In this document: positions 26,841 to 38,709 of the stretch, piece by piece
Layout: every line of letters starts with the position of its first letter
How positions within the stretch are numbered: position 1 is the first letter of the stretch
NCBI RefSeq assembly: GCF_013368755.1
Contig: NC_049563.1
Span: forward strand, 2,232,001 to 2,296,000
From: Talaromyces rugulosus
Lineage: Eukaryota; Ascomycota; Eurotiomycetes; Eurotiales; Trichocomaceae
Reading direction: 5' to 3'
DNA: 64,000 nt
The notes under the pieces: model-generated
Told to the model about the DNA's origin: nothing
Database searches by the model: none
The model's input: only the letters and a program-made list of their open reading frames with translations
Position numbers and translations under genes: made by a program

Positions 26841-27206
26841 TACACTTGCGACTTTTTTCTTGCATTAATTGTTAATATCTAGCAAGAAATGTGCAAATAA
26901 CCAGCATTTTGAGATTTTGCGTGTTTGGCCCCGTTCGTTTGTTCGTTTACAGTCTCGCATTTTTTGTTCTGTATTTAATTGGCGATGTATATTGAATAAA
27001 TTCCGTGTTTATATAAAGCCAATGATTTCTTATAACATCTAGAAAATAACATGAACGGTTTATTTTACATTGTGTGACTGGTAGAGTATGAAGTACATGT
27101 AAATAGATGAAACATGTATAAAAGTACAGTCTGAAAAGTAGTAGGTACGCCGGTAAGGATGATTATAAAATGACAGGCAGAACAGAAAAGGAAAGAAAGA
27201 AAGAAA
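26841..27206. other. Convergent 3' flanks of Lon and uL23m
   Basis: This 366-bp AT-rich gap lies between convergent genes. It contains AATAAA-like A/T stretches near 26990-27000 (GAATAAATTC), a plausible polyadenylation signal for the Lon transcript. No gene was seen. Confidence 0.5.
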
Positions 27207-28119
27207 TCATGAGTCTGTCGAAGAAGGTAAATCTTTTGATGCGGACTCTGTCGGAGAAGCAGTAGTAGCAGCAGGGGCAGCAGGGGGAGAAGGTTTGGTG
27301 TTAGCTTCAGCTCCTTTCTGGACAGCGAATTTCTTTAAAGCTGGACGTTGGTATTGAAGTCCCAGTGCCTGCCATGTCGGTCTCCATGTTGCTTTTCCTT
27401 CCAAAAGATCCTTTGCTTGTTGATCGTAGGATTCACGTGCGGTTTCGGGCGCTTTCATGTCGTTTCTACCACTGACCTCCTTTTGCATCTCCATGCTGAA
27501 CTTATCAGACTCATAAAACTCCTTCTTATTCCAGCTGTCATAGGGGGGAAAACGTCAGTAAAACGGTCTCTCTCAGAACCAATTGAATATAATGGACTTG
27601 GGACAGGAAAAAAAAACATACTCTTCGTCCGACTTTGGAGGCTCTGGCCACGTAAAGGGCTGTGTCATCTCGATCGTCATCTTCTTCTTGGATTTCGGTC
27701 GACGCAGTGGTCCATAACCAGGCCTGCCAAATTTGCGTTCTCGCGTGACTTTTTGTTGCTCGACGAAGCTTCGGACAGCGAGGACTTTGATCCCATATGC
27801 TCGTTTCATGTAGTCGCGCATGTCCATTTTGTTAAACTCGAGGGGGACGTAGAACTGGGCGAAACGAGGTGGAAGATGAGGAGTGCGGATCAGAGCTATA
27901 ACAAACTCGGGACTAAATTGGAGAAACATTGTCAGCTGCTATTCTTTTTCTTTTGCTCTTTTTCTTCCTCTCTCTTTTGTGGAAAAGTAGGATTGCGTGC
28001 AAGGGAACTGAGTCCATTGGACCTATCGGCACATACAGAAATATCTGTTTTCGTTCATGGTATGGCAAAGGCTTGTTGTGTCTTAATAGGCTAAAGCCTA
28101 CTGTCTTAGGTCGCACCAT
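27207..28119 (-). CDS. mrp20: Mitochondrial large-subunit ribosomal protein uL23m (Mrp20)
   Basis: Component of the mitochondrial 54S ribosomal subunit near the nascent-chain exit. Exons are 28119-28037, 27912-27622 and 27534-27207, giving 233 residues. The spliced joint across the first intron gives KQIFLPEFVIALIRTPHLPP, which is characteristic of the L23/Mrp20 family. It is followed by MRDYMKRAYGIKVLAVRSFV and a basic RRPKSKKK patch. The second joint gives DEDWNKKEFYESDKF. The C-terminal tail is rich in Ala, Pro and Ser and looks disordered. An ATG four codons upstream (28131) is an alternative start. The family assignment rests on motif recognition and is fairly secure. Confidence 0.88.
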
Positions 28120-28571
28120 TTTCGCTTTCAAGTATCCCTAGGGATCAACCAGATTTATGGAACGTGAAATGGAAGACGTGCGGTTTGATGCTTTTCATAA
28201 AGATTCGGAGGCGGTTGTTCGGGCTAGTTCGCGGGTGGTTAAAACTGCGCTATTGGCCGCGTCGGATGCCGTACAAAAAACAATTCTCTCTTCGACTTTC
28301 CGTTATATTGGGGTTCTCTGTTATCGTAGATTATTGACGTGTGGATTTTGATGATTTACTGGGAAAGATATTTTATTTTTGTTGAAAATCGTGTTCAAAC
28401 TCGACATCAATGAGGTTGTTCTCGATTGCACGAAAAGACGAGATCCTTTGGAATAAGGCTGAAGACAACAGTGAATACATGTAGGCAAAGAAATAAGTTA
28501 ACAGGAAAATCTTGTACATTGAAAATATCAATAGATCGTGGACTATCCTCTCGAGACTATCGTAGAATGCC
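28120..28571. promoter_or_regulatory. uL23m upstream region and RIO2 3' flank
   Basis: This 452-bp gap lies between the start of uL23m and the stop of RIO2 (both minus). It should hold the uL23m promoter. A short plus-strand frame (28157-28351) crosses it but has no recognisable feature. No specific motif was assigned. Confidence 0.45.
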
Positions 28572-29983
28572 CTATCCCGAATCCGATATTTTTAGCTCCT
28601 TTAATTTATGCGTGTCTAGACCCAAATCTTGGTCTTGAGAGCCCTCCTCCTGCTGTCCTTCGTGATTGTCATCTTCTTCACCGCTAGAATTATAATCATC
28701 ATCATCCTCGTCATCTTCATTAGAGTCGTTGCGCTCCTCATTGTCAGCATCGCCATCAACGCCAACTTCTTTCATATATTTCTCCAACTCCCGGGCCATT
28801 TTCCTTGAGAATCCAGATGCTTCCACTTCCACATCCAATCTCTTGCCAGGATTGGCCTTTAGTTGCTTCTTAGCATCCGCAAAGAAAGGGCCGGGATCGT
28901 CACTCGTAAAGTGGTATCGTCGTTGAAAGTACCTCTTGATGCAATTCACGTCTCGGTCAAAATACATCTCTGCATTCACATGGTCAACTGACACCATCTG
29001 CGGGAAATCAATGAGAATCGGAACCAGCCGAACGTTGTCATTGTCATCCTCGGCATTCGCAGGCGCTTTGCCCTTTGCCTTTAGGTCTTGTTCTTCCTTG
29101 ATCAGGATGTTGAATTCGTTAAAGTCACCGTGAATCAGCCCATATCGCGCCAGTTCCATGATCATTGATATCAACTCCGCATAAAGCTGGGCTGGTTTTC
29201 CAACAGTAGATATTTGTCTGAGCGGGAACGCGTCGATCAAGCTCATGACGATGGTATGTCTGTTTTGCGCAATTGGCTCTGGCACTGGAAATCCATTGTT
29301 CCGAAGCGCTGTCATAAATGCGAACTCCTTGATTGCCGCCAGTCGTGACATATACATCCATGATCCTGTGCTGCGATTGCGGAGGTAATCTCGATTCGTC
29401 TTGACGGTTCGGAAGGAGATGCGACCAAGGCGATGGATTTTCATAATACGCTGCGACCCGTCTGCTGCAGCAACAACGATGATGTCTGATTCCTTGCCGA
29501 CGCCAATCTGATTTCCGACTGAGTAGATGCTCTTCTGCTTTTGATGTGTGTTGAGTGCGAGATAATCCAGCCCGCCGTACGTTAACCGATATCCGTCATC
29601 TAGATCACAGAAAAAAACAGACAAAATTAGCATAAATTTCCCTCTTTTGCTAGATATAGTTGAAAAAAATAAAATAAAATTATATAGTTCTCCCGGTCAC
29701 TTACATTTGGCATTCTTCACCTTGGCGATGAGGTTGATCTTTGCCAAGTTCGAGATGCTCTTGTGAACCCCGCTGCCACCTCTTAACCCAGAGAGTTGAA
29801 CGATTAATGGAGTAGGAACTACTTCGTGGTTTCGACTTCCAGCTTCAACCTAAAAATATTTCTTGTTAACTGTCAAGTCCCTCGGTTTAAATAGCGATCA
29901 AGAGGACGTGGAAGACATACACCTGCAAGGACGCGAAAGTCCTCCCCGGTGAGGTATCGCATTGACTTGGCGTCAAGCTTCAT
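28572..29983 (-). CDS. rio2: RIO2 atypical protein kinase
   Basis: Serine/threonine kinase-ATPase needed for late cytoplasmic maturation of the 40S ribosomal subunit. Exons are 29983-29921, 29849-29705 and 29599-28572, giving 411 residues. An N-terminal winged-helix domain (1-90) contains SRNHEVVPTPLI and GLRGGSGVHK. The RIO kinase domain then has the nucleotide loop VGKESDI (about 105), the catalytic loop HGDFNEFN (about 225) and the metal-binding IDFPQ (about 264). The C-terminal 80 residues are strongly acidic (runs of Glu, Asp and Asn) and end in a helical tail, as in other RIO2 proteins. The first in-frame ATG is used; no upstream alternative was seen. Confidence 0.96.
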
Positions 29984-30410
29984 TTTGAAATCTTGGAAAT
30001 CGAATCCTTGATTATGTACAGACGGTATCTGCCTTTTTCAGCCAGGACGACTGAACAGAATTTGCTTCGAGACTTTCGGGCAGTTATGACGTTTCCGCGG
30101 GGATAAAAAAAATAATTGCTGCCCTAAGCCCTAGCTTCCGTTTTGAGCCCCGCGGTCACTTCCTAGGGTACTACATGTATTATCTGTATATAAACGATAC
30201 GAAATCCATTTCTTATGCATACAATATTTCAAGACTATAGTCTATACTCGGCGTAAAGATTAAAAGAACTAGGCCTACAACCCAGCCATCATATACCCCA
30301 AATGCAAATAGTCAATCCTCTGAACAAGATCCGGTCACAAATGAGAAGTGGCCACACCCCAGCGCAGATATGAAAATCCAAAGCACAGACTACTTATATA
30401 GTGTGCGCAT
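29984..30410. promoter_or_regulatory. RIO2 upstream region and Rpn1 3' flank
   Basis: This 427-bp gap lies between the RIO2 start and the true Rpn1 stop at 30411 (both minus). It is AT-rich near 30160-30260, consistent with an Rpn1 3' untranslated region followed by the RIO2 promoter. No specific element or gene was seen. Confidence 0.45.
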
Positions 30411-33393
30411 CTACGTCGAACTCTCCTCCCATTCGGGGTTCTGCATATTAAGTTAGCATTCGTCGCATGCATCAAATACAGGGTTAACTTGCCTTGCGTA
30501 AGATAACCAGTCCTTCCAATATGCTGCTAAGAGGAATATATTGTTCATCTTCCAGCTCAGCTCTCTCTCCGTAGGCGAGAAGCACGGGTGTGCTCTGCGT
30601 TTGCCATCCTGTGATAGTCTTGGGACGGCCAGCTTGGCCAACAACATCCACCGCCTGACCAACACGCACGTTGACGGTAAGAGGCTGCAGATCCTCATCA
30701 AGGGTGATAAGGAAGCGAGGGTGCATGGCGGTAATGAGGAAGTAGAGAAGATAGTGGTGCTCGGCGAGGATGAATTGCTTTGCGTCAATCATTGCCGTCA
30801 AAACAGTGAGTAATCCTGCAGCAGCCACTCGCGAAAGAACTTGGCGATCGGTATGGAATGGGTTAACTGAAACAGTGCCTTTGCCCATGTGCAGCAAACC
30901 CTGGGCAATGCGGACCATGAAGAGAGAGTTCTGATCACGGTGGTAGTAGCTTGCAAGCTGCCTCAACAGCTGTGCTAAACGAGCATTGTTGGTACCGGCA
31001 CCTGTCAAACCCATGGCAAAGATGGCGTTGATGGCAACATCGTTGTCGTTGTCGTGGCTGTATCGCGACAATGTATCGTAGACTTTCATTTGCGGGTTGC
31101 TAGGGCTGACAAGTCCCATGGCAAGAGGGACGGCCTTGCGAATATTACTTGCACCATAATGCATCAAATGTCCGAACTGTCGCATAATCATATCTTGACC
31201 GACATCTTCGCCCATCGCAATCAGAGACAACCCGAGAACGGCATATGACTGTACCAGCTCATCTCCCTTCTTCTCCTCGTCTTCGATGTACTCGTTGCAG
31301 ATGTGAAGAAGTTCTTGAATTTTGAGAACGGTACCAGTACCAGCCCATGCGCAGACTGAGGCAAGTACAGCTGTGGGTTTAGCCATAGGATGATCAACAG
31401 CTTTCAGGATGTCCAAGATAACGTCAACTTCTTCTTGTCGTCCGAAGTAGAGAAGAGCCAATCCAAGGGCCATAAACCTCGTCCACTTATCCTTGAGTTG
31501 CTTTTGTCGTTCTTCATCCATGAGTGTCGTGGCAATTGCTTCCGAAACCTGGTGATTAGAGGAGCCGACAAAAATCAGACCCAAGGCAACAGCAGCCATG
31601 GCAGACAGCTGCATGTCCAAAGAAACATCTTCCACAATAGGTAGAAGAATTTCCAAAAGCTCTTCTTTGTTAGAACCGGCGTAGGATAGACCAAGACCCA
31701 TGATAGAGGCAACTCTCATTGGTATACTTTTGTTTTCAATGTTGTCCAGGTCGCTAAGAAGAGCCATGGCGGGGTCCGAGTCAAGTCTTACCCCAGAGTT
31801 GAGAATACCAATAGCAAGCAGAGCACCTGCCTTGATCTGATCCTCCTGGGCGTAGGTGAATTTGTCGATTTTATCCAAACCGCCTTCGACGTCTCGGTGC
31901 AATAGCATACCCAACGAGGCTGTGGTGGACAGCATACCGTCATCCTTGGTCTTCCAAACCCATGATCCTTTGTCGCCATCCACCAGCATCATCTTATCAC
32001 TTCCGTACCCAGCGTTCGCAAAAGAATTGACGAATGCACTAGCCAAGTTGTGTCGTGCGGAATCCACATTGGTCAGGCCAGCGCCTCGGCTGCTTTCCAG
32101 GTGTGTTTTGTAGATGTCCTCTGGCATCTTGGGGTCAAGAATGTTCAATTCCTTAGCAAGAGCCTTGAAATGAGTAGAAATCTGGGTGTTATTCAGACAA
32201 TCGGCCAATTCTTCGTCGTCTTCTTCTTCGGGCAATTCCAGCCAGATCTGCTGTCGGGCAACCAGGAAAGCCATCTGTTTTTTGACTGCTTTGTCGTCTG
32301 TAGCAGCGAAGTCGCTCTTGATGAGGTCGACGTCGTTGAGGCGAATAGCGATGACGATGGCCTGGGTGAGTTTTTTGTATCGCACGTAGATATTGTGCGC
32401 AGTACGGAGAAACTCGTGGTCTTCGGGATAGGTAAGTAGGTTGACCATGCTAACCATGTACAAGCACACTCTCTGGTATGTGTCTTCGTCGACGAATTTC
32501 GAAACTTCCTCGATCATTTCCAGCTCGCTGAGTAAATCGACAGCATCAGCTTCGGCGTTGTGCGTGAGAAAGTAAGGGACGAGGGATAAGGCCAGGTCCA
32601 CAAGATCTCCGTAGCCTTTATCCTCCCCGAGTCGGTTCTGGTATTCTTGTCCGATTTCCAACGCAAGATGTCGCACATATTCGTGGCCCCAGGAGCCAAG
32701 GTCCTCTTCGGAGGATTTGGCCAAGAGGCGGTATTTGAGCGTTTCAAACTTGTCCTCCACACCGTATGTCATTCCCAAAACCGAAAGGGTGTCTGCGAGG
32801 GAGTCCTGAAAAAGAAAGTTTAGCATCATAGTTTAGTATTGGATAGTCGTACTCACCTTATCGGCACCCGCAGCCCACTTCTCGTACAGCTCTGTGAGTT
32901 CATCATAGTGTGGCCGAAGGAACTTCAGAGGCTTCGGAACAGCTGTCATTGACGAAGTCGATGTTTTTATGAAATTCTTGATAGCATCCAACGCAGGGCG
33001 ATAAAGGGATGTGTCCGGTTCCTGGTGTTTCCGTGCGATTAGTATCGGCTACTTACGAAGTTGTCGAAAGGCGCTGTTACCTTTAGTCGCTCCACGAGCA
33101 TCTCAAGTTCATTCTTAAGAGACTGGTCCTCCTCACTAAGCTCTTCTATCAAAGCGACGAGATGTTAGCGTACACATAATGCCAAAGGTTGGTGGATGAT
33201 GGGAGCAGTTCGCCGAAGCACTGCCAGCAGCTTACTAACCTTCTTCGACTTCATCGTCCTTGTCAGCCTTCGTCCCATTCTTGGAGATCTTTTCGTCTTT
33301 TGCATCTTTTTTCTGTCCGTTCAAATCCCGGATATCGTCCACTTTGCCCTTGCCCTTCTCAGAAGCGGCTGACCGCTGGCCTTCTTTCGCCAT
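30411..33393 (-). CDS. rpn1: 26S proteasome regulatory subunit Rpn1 (PSMD2)
   Basis: Largest scaffold of the proteasome base, which docks ubiquitin receptors and the deubiquitinase Ubp6. Exons are 33393-33240, 33145-33081, 33021-32857, 32805-30493 and 30440-30411, giving 908 residues. The N-terminus is charged and Lys-rich. ERLKEPDTSLYRPALDAI and TSSMTAVPKPLKFLRP are conserved Rpn1 blocks. Leucine/glycine/alanine-rich proteasome/cyclosome repeats occupy roughly 390-760, for example AINAIFAMGLTGAGTNNARL. The last intron (30441-30492) starts with GC (AAG/GCAAGT), has branch site TGCTAAC, and restores the conserved tail RKNPEWEESST. Without splicing it, the frame stops early after RKAS. Intron 2 has two donors 24 bp apart; the family sequence favours the upstream one at 33080. 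Confidence 0.96.
30441..30492 (-). other. GC-AG intron in rpn1
   Basis: This 52-bp intron reads GCAAGT at the donor and ATGCAG at the acceptor, with TGCTAAC as branch site 15 bp upstream of the acceptor. AG/GCAAGT is the standard context for the rare GC donor class. Splicing gives the family-typical C-terminus NPEWEESST instead of AS followed by a stop. Confidence 0.85.
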
Positions 33394-33779
33394 TCGCGTG
33401 AGCCTCGGGGGCCAGTCTTAATCAAAGTTCGATATTAAAAAGAGAAAGATAGAAAGAGACAGAAGAGCAGGTGAAGATGGGTTATCGCCGAATTTGATGT
33501 GTGCCAACGAGGAGTTGGGCAGCGGAGGAATGGGAAAATCGATGGTTGTGGTGAACCAAGGCACCTGAGAGCTTGCGTCGTTGATGCTGTCGCCGCTGTG
33601 GAGCTCTACCTCGAGCTCGCCGAGCAGGTCACGAGTGCGCTAACACCCTTTCGGAACATTAGTCACGTGATGCCGTATACATTTAGTACTTACAAATCGC
33701 AACTACAATAAAAACAAAAGCAAATTGAAGATTTAGGTCGAATTCAAGTCTATAATATATATAAAGCTAGCCAAATAAA
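33394..33779. promoter_or_regulatory. rpn1 upstream region with TCACGTGA palindrome
   Basis: This 386-bp gap lies between the rpn1 start and the stop of the glycosyltransferase-like gene. It contains the perfect palindrome TCACGTGA at 33663-33670, about 270 bp upstream of the rpn1 start, a possible bHLH-type site. The stretch 33700-33779 is AT-rich and probably belongs to the 3' end of the neighbouring gene. Function is inferred only. Confidence 0.4.
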
Positions 33780-35784
33780 CTACATGTAGTCGTCGCCCAA
33801 GCAGAAAATGTCATCAATAGTATATGGTTCCTCGTGTCGAATTTCGGCAGGGATATCATCACACCCACCGATGACTGTACTGAACTCGCTTGCAAATTTC
33901 TTCGCATTGCTATCAAAGTCCTTTTGGGACACGGGGTTGCCTCGGAAGGAAAAAAGTGGCAGAACCTCAAGTTCCGGTACCTGGAGTGGCAGCCGTTGAA
34001 GAAGCGGATTGATGGTTGCGTGACGAGACAAAGGCCTTTCAATAGATCCCAAATCCACAACAAGATCTTCATCCGGGTTATTTTCGAGGTTTTCGATATG
34101 GCTACCGCGCTTCTGATCAGCCAGCACGTTTTGAGCCTGGAATTCTTCTGGAAGCTGGTAGAGGTCGTTGTGAATTGTGGCCAATGAATACCCTTGAGTC
34201 ACCGGGAACGAGGGGTATAGAATATAATAGCCTTTGGCTCGCATGAGCTCGAGAAGATCTTCCATAACAGATGGATACTTCTTGGATATAAACTTATTGC
34301 GTTCGGTAAGCTCTGAGCCAGAGGCAGCTAAACGATTCGCCAGGAATTTGTGCAGTTCTGCCCACTTGTCTCCAAAGTACAACGCGGCGTTGCTGTTTGG
34401 AACTTGCCATTTAAAAAACGGCACGTCAGAGGCAGACGGGGTAGAAAAGGGCGTGTCATCGGTGGGATTTCGAGCCGGAAGTTCCAAGGATACACCAAGG
34501 AGATGAGACGACTCATTCATGGCGTTAGCCGAATGCCGATATCTTAATATTGTATACTTCAAGTAATGATAAAAAGAGGGAGAGAGTTCCGCCTGCGGTG
34601 AAAGAAAAAGTAAGTGAGAGCTAGTTAGGTCCCTGGGATAAAATGTCTCCACTGTGCGGATAGCAGACTGCTCTGGCGTCAAGTTGTATGATACACGGCG
34701 ACGAAGCGTAATAGATAGTGGAAAGTTTGCATCGGAGGATATTCCCTGGACGTAATCAAGTAAATGTGGATCGAGTTGCGAGGGAAGTTCGATTGTCAAT
34801 GATGGCTTTACACCAAGGTAATCCACTTGTTGAAGAGAATCAACGAGTCTTTTCAAAGACCCAGAAGAGTCGGGAGGGGCATGGACCAGCATGTCCACGT
34901 GTATGTCGTTCCATGCTAGATGGGGATGTTAGTAACGTCCAGTGCAAGCGCAAAGCATACATACCTCGAAGGGAACTGCTGTCCAGCCGTGAAATCCACA
35001 TGACACTCAAAGCTTTCGTTGGCAAGCTAATAAGGGGAATACCCCTCCAGTTTGTGCCGTCTACAATCCCGACCACGAAATAATTTTCTTCAAATCCATC
35101 ATCATGCGCGATGACGACCTTTGGATTCAAGAAGGAAATCAGGTAATCTATACCGAAAAACACACCGTCTTCGAGACGCCCCTCTGAAGACGAAGCGGAC
35201 CGGTCAAGGCGAGCGTCATGCCAGAAAACAGGACAGTCTTCGTCGCTAATGCCGTTCACACGTTGTATGCCTTCGATTGACACCTGGTCTCGCCCCATCA
35301 ACGCAAAGTGCACTGTATTTACTCGGTACCGTGCCATCTCACACGCGAGGGGGATTAGGTCAGACACGCTGGAAAGATCGGCCGCTGCAAAGAGCACCGA
35401 ATTGTCGGTTCTCTTGGTGACAGCGCGAGCATGGTGCATTGATTTCGCAAGCTCAGGAAACCGCAGCGGGCCGTCGTATTCCTCGTCCTCACTATCTGGC
35501 AACACATCATCCTGATTTATAGGGGACTGAATCGCTCTCGGATTCGCGAATCTGGGATCGTATCGTTCGACAGCAGGGCGCAGGTCAGTGGGCATATTTT
35601 TGAAGAATAGATAAAGCAGATAGGCGCCAACAATGAACAGCAGCACCCTGCGTCTGCGCCGAAGCCTCCATGGCAATGTGAATGAAGCTTTTCTGGGCTG
35701 GAACCGGCCTGCCTTCTCGTGAGAGTCGTCAAATTTCTTTCCTAGCTCGGCATCGACGTCGATGACCCTCCGAGCGAGGGGCAT
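33780..35784 (-). CDS. Type II membrane protein, glycosyltransferase family 2-like
   Basis: Exons are 35784-34965 and 34915-33780, giving 651 residues. A basic cytoplasmic tail with RLRRRRR (41-46) precedes a single transmembrane segment (about 46-63), the topology of a Golgi type II enzyme. The luminal part begins with a stretch containing NSVLFAAADLSSVSDLIPLA. It includes acidic motifs such as AHDDGF and a segment LHKFLANRL later on. It resembles fungal proteins annotated as glycosyltransferase 2, but I cannot point to a firm DXD-based active site, so the enzymatic role is inferred. It is divergent from MLH1. The family is likely conserved in filamentous ascomycetes. Confidence 0.6.
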
Positions 35785-36306
35785 GGTGACTACATGAAGG
35801 TGAGCTGCAGAGCAGCAGAAGGCGCAAGAGTATCAGGGATCCATAAGGGAAATAAATAAGACTTGGCGCTCGATTTCGGCCATGAGCTATGTTAGCGAAG
35901 CCGTCGTGTTCGTTCAGCGCTGAGCGTGCTGACGGCGCAATGTTGCAGCTGCAGCGGTGGGGGTTGAAGCTGGCGGCCTTGGCTGCGGGATGGGGTGATC
36001 AATTATTGACTGCGGTCCACGCGTCTAGATCAATGCAAACGCGGCTCCACCCGTTCGTTCTCAATACTCGCATCAACTTCGCATTTGGTGTCGATGCTGG
36101 CCGATATCGTGTGGGCTGCGTGCCTGTCTAATAATATTGACACGACGATTTTCCATCTCTGAGGCTGGCTGCACACAAGTGTATACGTTTCAATATCCTC
36201 GGAAAAGGGAGATCTCGGGCTGTCGTATAACTCTAGCCTCCCGGACCGTCTCCAAGCTATGCGAAGCTAAGGACCGTAAGGCAACCACAGAGTTACAGAC
36301 GAAACA
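35785..36306. promoter_or_regulatory. Divergent promoter region, glycosyltransferase-like gene / MLH1
   Basis: This 522-bp gap lies between two divergent start codons. It is moderately GC-rich near 35910-36060. A short plus-strand frame (35889-36131) crosses it without recognisable features. No specific element was assigned. Confidence 0.45.
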
Positions 36307-38709
36307 ATGAACGATGCAATGGAAACAGACGCTCAAGAGCGTCGCGGCACCAAGCGTACAGCTTCAGAGGCTGATCTTCCTTCAAACCAGACGCGCCGCA
36401 TTCGGGTACATAAGAGATTCTCCTCCATACAGTCATTGAAAGACGAATACTTACTGGTACCCTACGTAGGCTTTGGATCCCGATGTCGTCAACAAAATCG
36501 CCGCCGGCGAGATCATCGTCGCTCCGATGCATGCGCTGAAAGAGCTTATTGAGAACTCGGTCGACGCTGGATCAACATCGATTGAGATCCTCGTGAAAGA
36601 CGGCGGTCTCAAACTTCTTCAAATCACCGATAATGGCCACGGAATTGATGTGAGTGTTTGCCATGAAAGGAAAGTACATAATGCTGATACACTGGAAACT
36701 CAGACGGACGACCTTCCCATTCTGTGTGAAAGATTCACAACGTCCAAATTGAAGGAATTTGAAGATCTAACTTCCATTGGCACATACGGGTTCCGGGGCG
36801 AGGCGCTAGCCAGTATCAGCCATATCGCGCATCTCACAGTCACGACGAAGACGGCAAACTCGAGCTGTGCCTGGAGAGCGCAGTATAGCGATGGGAAGCT
36901 TGTTCCAGCCAAGCCTGGCCAGAATGCTAAGCCAAAGCCGACCGCCGGGCGTGGCGGGACTCAGATAACTGTAAGCCGTGGACGAAATGATCACAAGTTC
37001 ATGGGTACTGACGCAAAGCAAAGGTAGAAGATCTTTTTTATAACGTACCAACGCGGCGTCGAGCGTTTCGCTCGCCTAGCGAGGAATATGCAAAGATCCT
37101 TGATGTGGTTGGAAGATATGCAGTTCACTGCTCCGGAGTCGCCTTTTCTTGTAAGAAACACGGCGATTCGGGGGTCAGCATCTCGACGGCATCCAACTCA
37201 TCTACTATCGATCGAGTTCGGCAGATCCATGGAAGCGCAGTGGCGAACGAACTGGTCGATTTCCACATTGAAGATACGAAACGGCTAGGATTCAAAGTGT
37301 CGGGCCTCGTAACCAATGCCAACTACCATGTGAAAAGAACCGTGATTTTGCTGTTCATCAATCACCGTTCCGTTGAATCTTCTGCTCTTAAAAAAGCAGT
37401 GGAACTGACATATTCCACATTTCTTCCCAAAGGCGGACACCCGTTCGCCTATATTAATCTCGAGATCGAACCGAACCGAGTCGATGTCAACGTTCATCCG
37501 ACAAAGCGAGAAGTAAATTTTCTCAATGAAGACGAAATAATCGAGTCGATATGCAGCGAGATCAGATCACAACTGGCACAGGTCGACGCCAGCAGGACAT
37601 TCATGACTCAGACTCTCCTACCAGGCATACCTCCACAACCGCAAGACACTGAAACGCCGCACACCCCAGTGCGCAAGGTGGGTATATCGCCCAGCCAGAA
37701 AACGTACGAAAACAGCCTTGTGCGAACAGACTCGCGCATGCGCAAGATTACATCTATGCTTCCCTCCGTCACTCCGAGTCGCCAGCTCAGCGGCCGCGAT
37801 GAACCCGTTGCCGGGGAACTCGACTCGGGCGAACAACAAGACAACGACAACGAGAACGACGACGATGGATTACACTACGAGACAACTGATCGAGAGGCCC
37901 TTCGCATCGGCCTTACCTCTGTCAAGCGCCTACGCGCAGGCGTACGCTCCGAAATGCACAACGGCCTGACCGAGCTGTTCTCCAGCCATTCATACGTCGG
38001 CCTCGTCGACGAGCGGCGCCGCATCGTTGCTCTCCAGTCAGGTGTCAAACTATACCTAGTTGACTACGGAACAGTCCTAAACGAGTTTTTTTATCAAATC
38101 GGATTGACCGACTTTGGTAACTTTGGCGTTATAAAGCTTGACCCACCACCAAAGCTGGTCGAGTTGATGCGACTAGGCGCAGAGGTTGAACGAGAAAACG
38201 CACCACTCTCGACAGAGGAAGAAGGAGAAGAAGCAGAAGAAATCTTCTCCAAAGCCCCAGATCTAGTCTCCCAAACACTCATCGAACGCCGCGACATGCT
38301 CAATGAATATTTCTCGATACAAGTAACCGAGGACGGCAACTTGCTGACTATCCCACTTCTTCTCAAGGGATACGTGCCATCGTTAGCCAAACTTCCTCGT
38401 TTCCTTCTCAGATTAGGTCCGTACGTGGACTGGACGAGCGAGGAGGGTTGTTTCCGCACTTTTTTGCGTGAGCTTGCTGCATTTTATACACCGGAACAGT
38501 TGCCTACGCCTCCGTCGTCGACAGACTCGGCAGCAGCAGTGGCCGAAGACGAAAGTATCTCCAATCGCCGCTCGCAGCTCGTGCAGATGTTAGAGCATGT
38601 GCTTTTCCCTGGAATTCGGTCTAGGCTTGTTGCTACTAGTGCGTTGCTAGACGCTGTCGTTGAGGTGGCCGATCTCAAGGGATTATATCGGGTCTTTGAA
38701 AGATGCTAG
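36307..38709 (+). CDS. mlh1: DNA mismatch repair protein MLH1
   Basis: MutL homologue that pairs with Pms1 (and Mlh3) to act after MutS in mismatch repair and meiotic recombination. Exons are 36307-36405, 36470-36649, 36704-36970 and 37024-38709, giving 743 residues. The GHKL ATPase domain has [12 protein letters not shown] (about 55), DNGHGI (about 88) and [13 protein letters not shown] (about 118). The MutL transducer domain has [12 protein letters not shown] variable acidic linker (about 390-450) leads to the C-terminal dimerisation domain. The protein ends in FERC, the conserved Mlh1 tail that completes the partner's endonuclease site. The first intron separates the N-terminal extension RIR from [14 protein letters not shown]. 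Intron 2 (54 bp) is stop-free and in frame, so unspliced reading adds 18 residues inside the ATPase domain. Confidence 0.97.

Noticed and set aside
27348..28094. Plus-strand 248-codon frame
   Set aside because: It runs antisense through all three exons and both introns of uL23m; no recognisable protein features.
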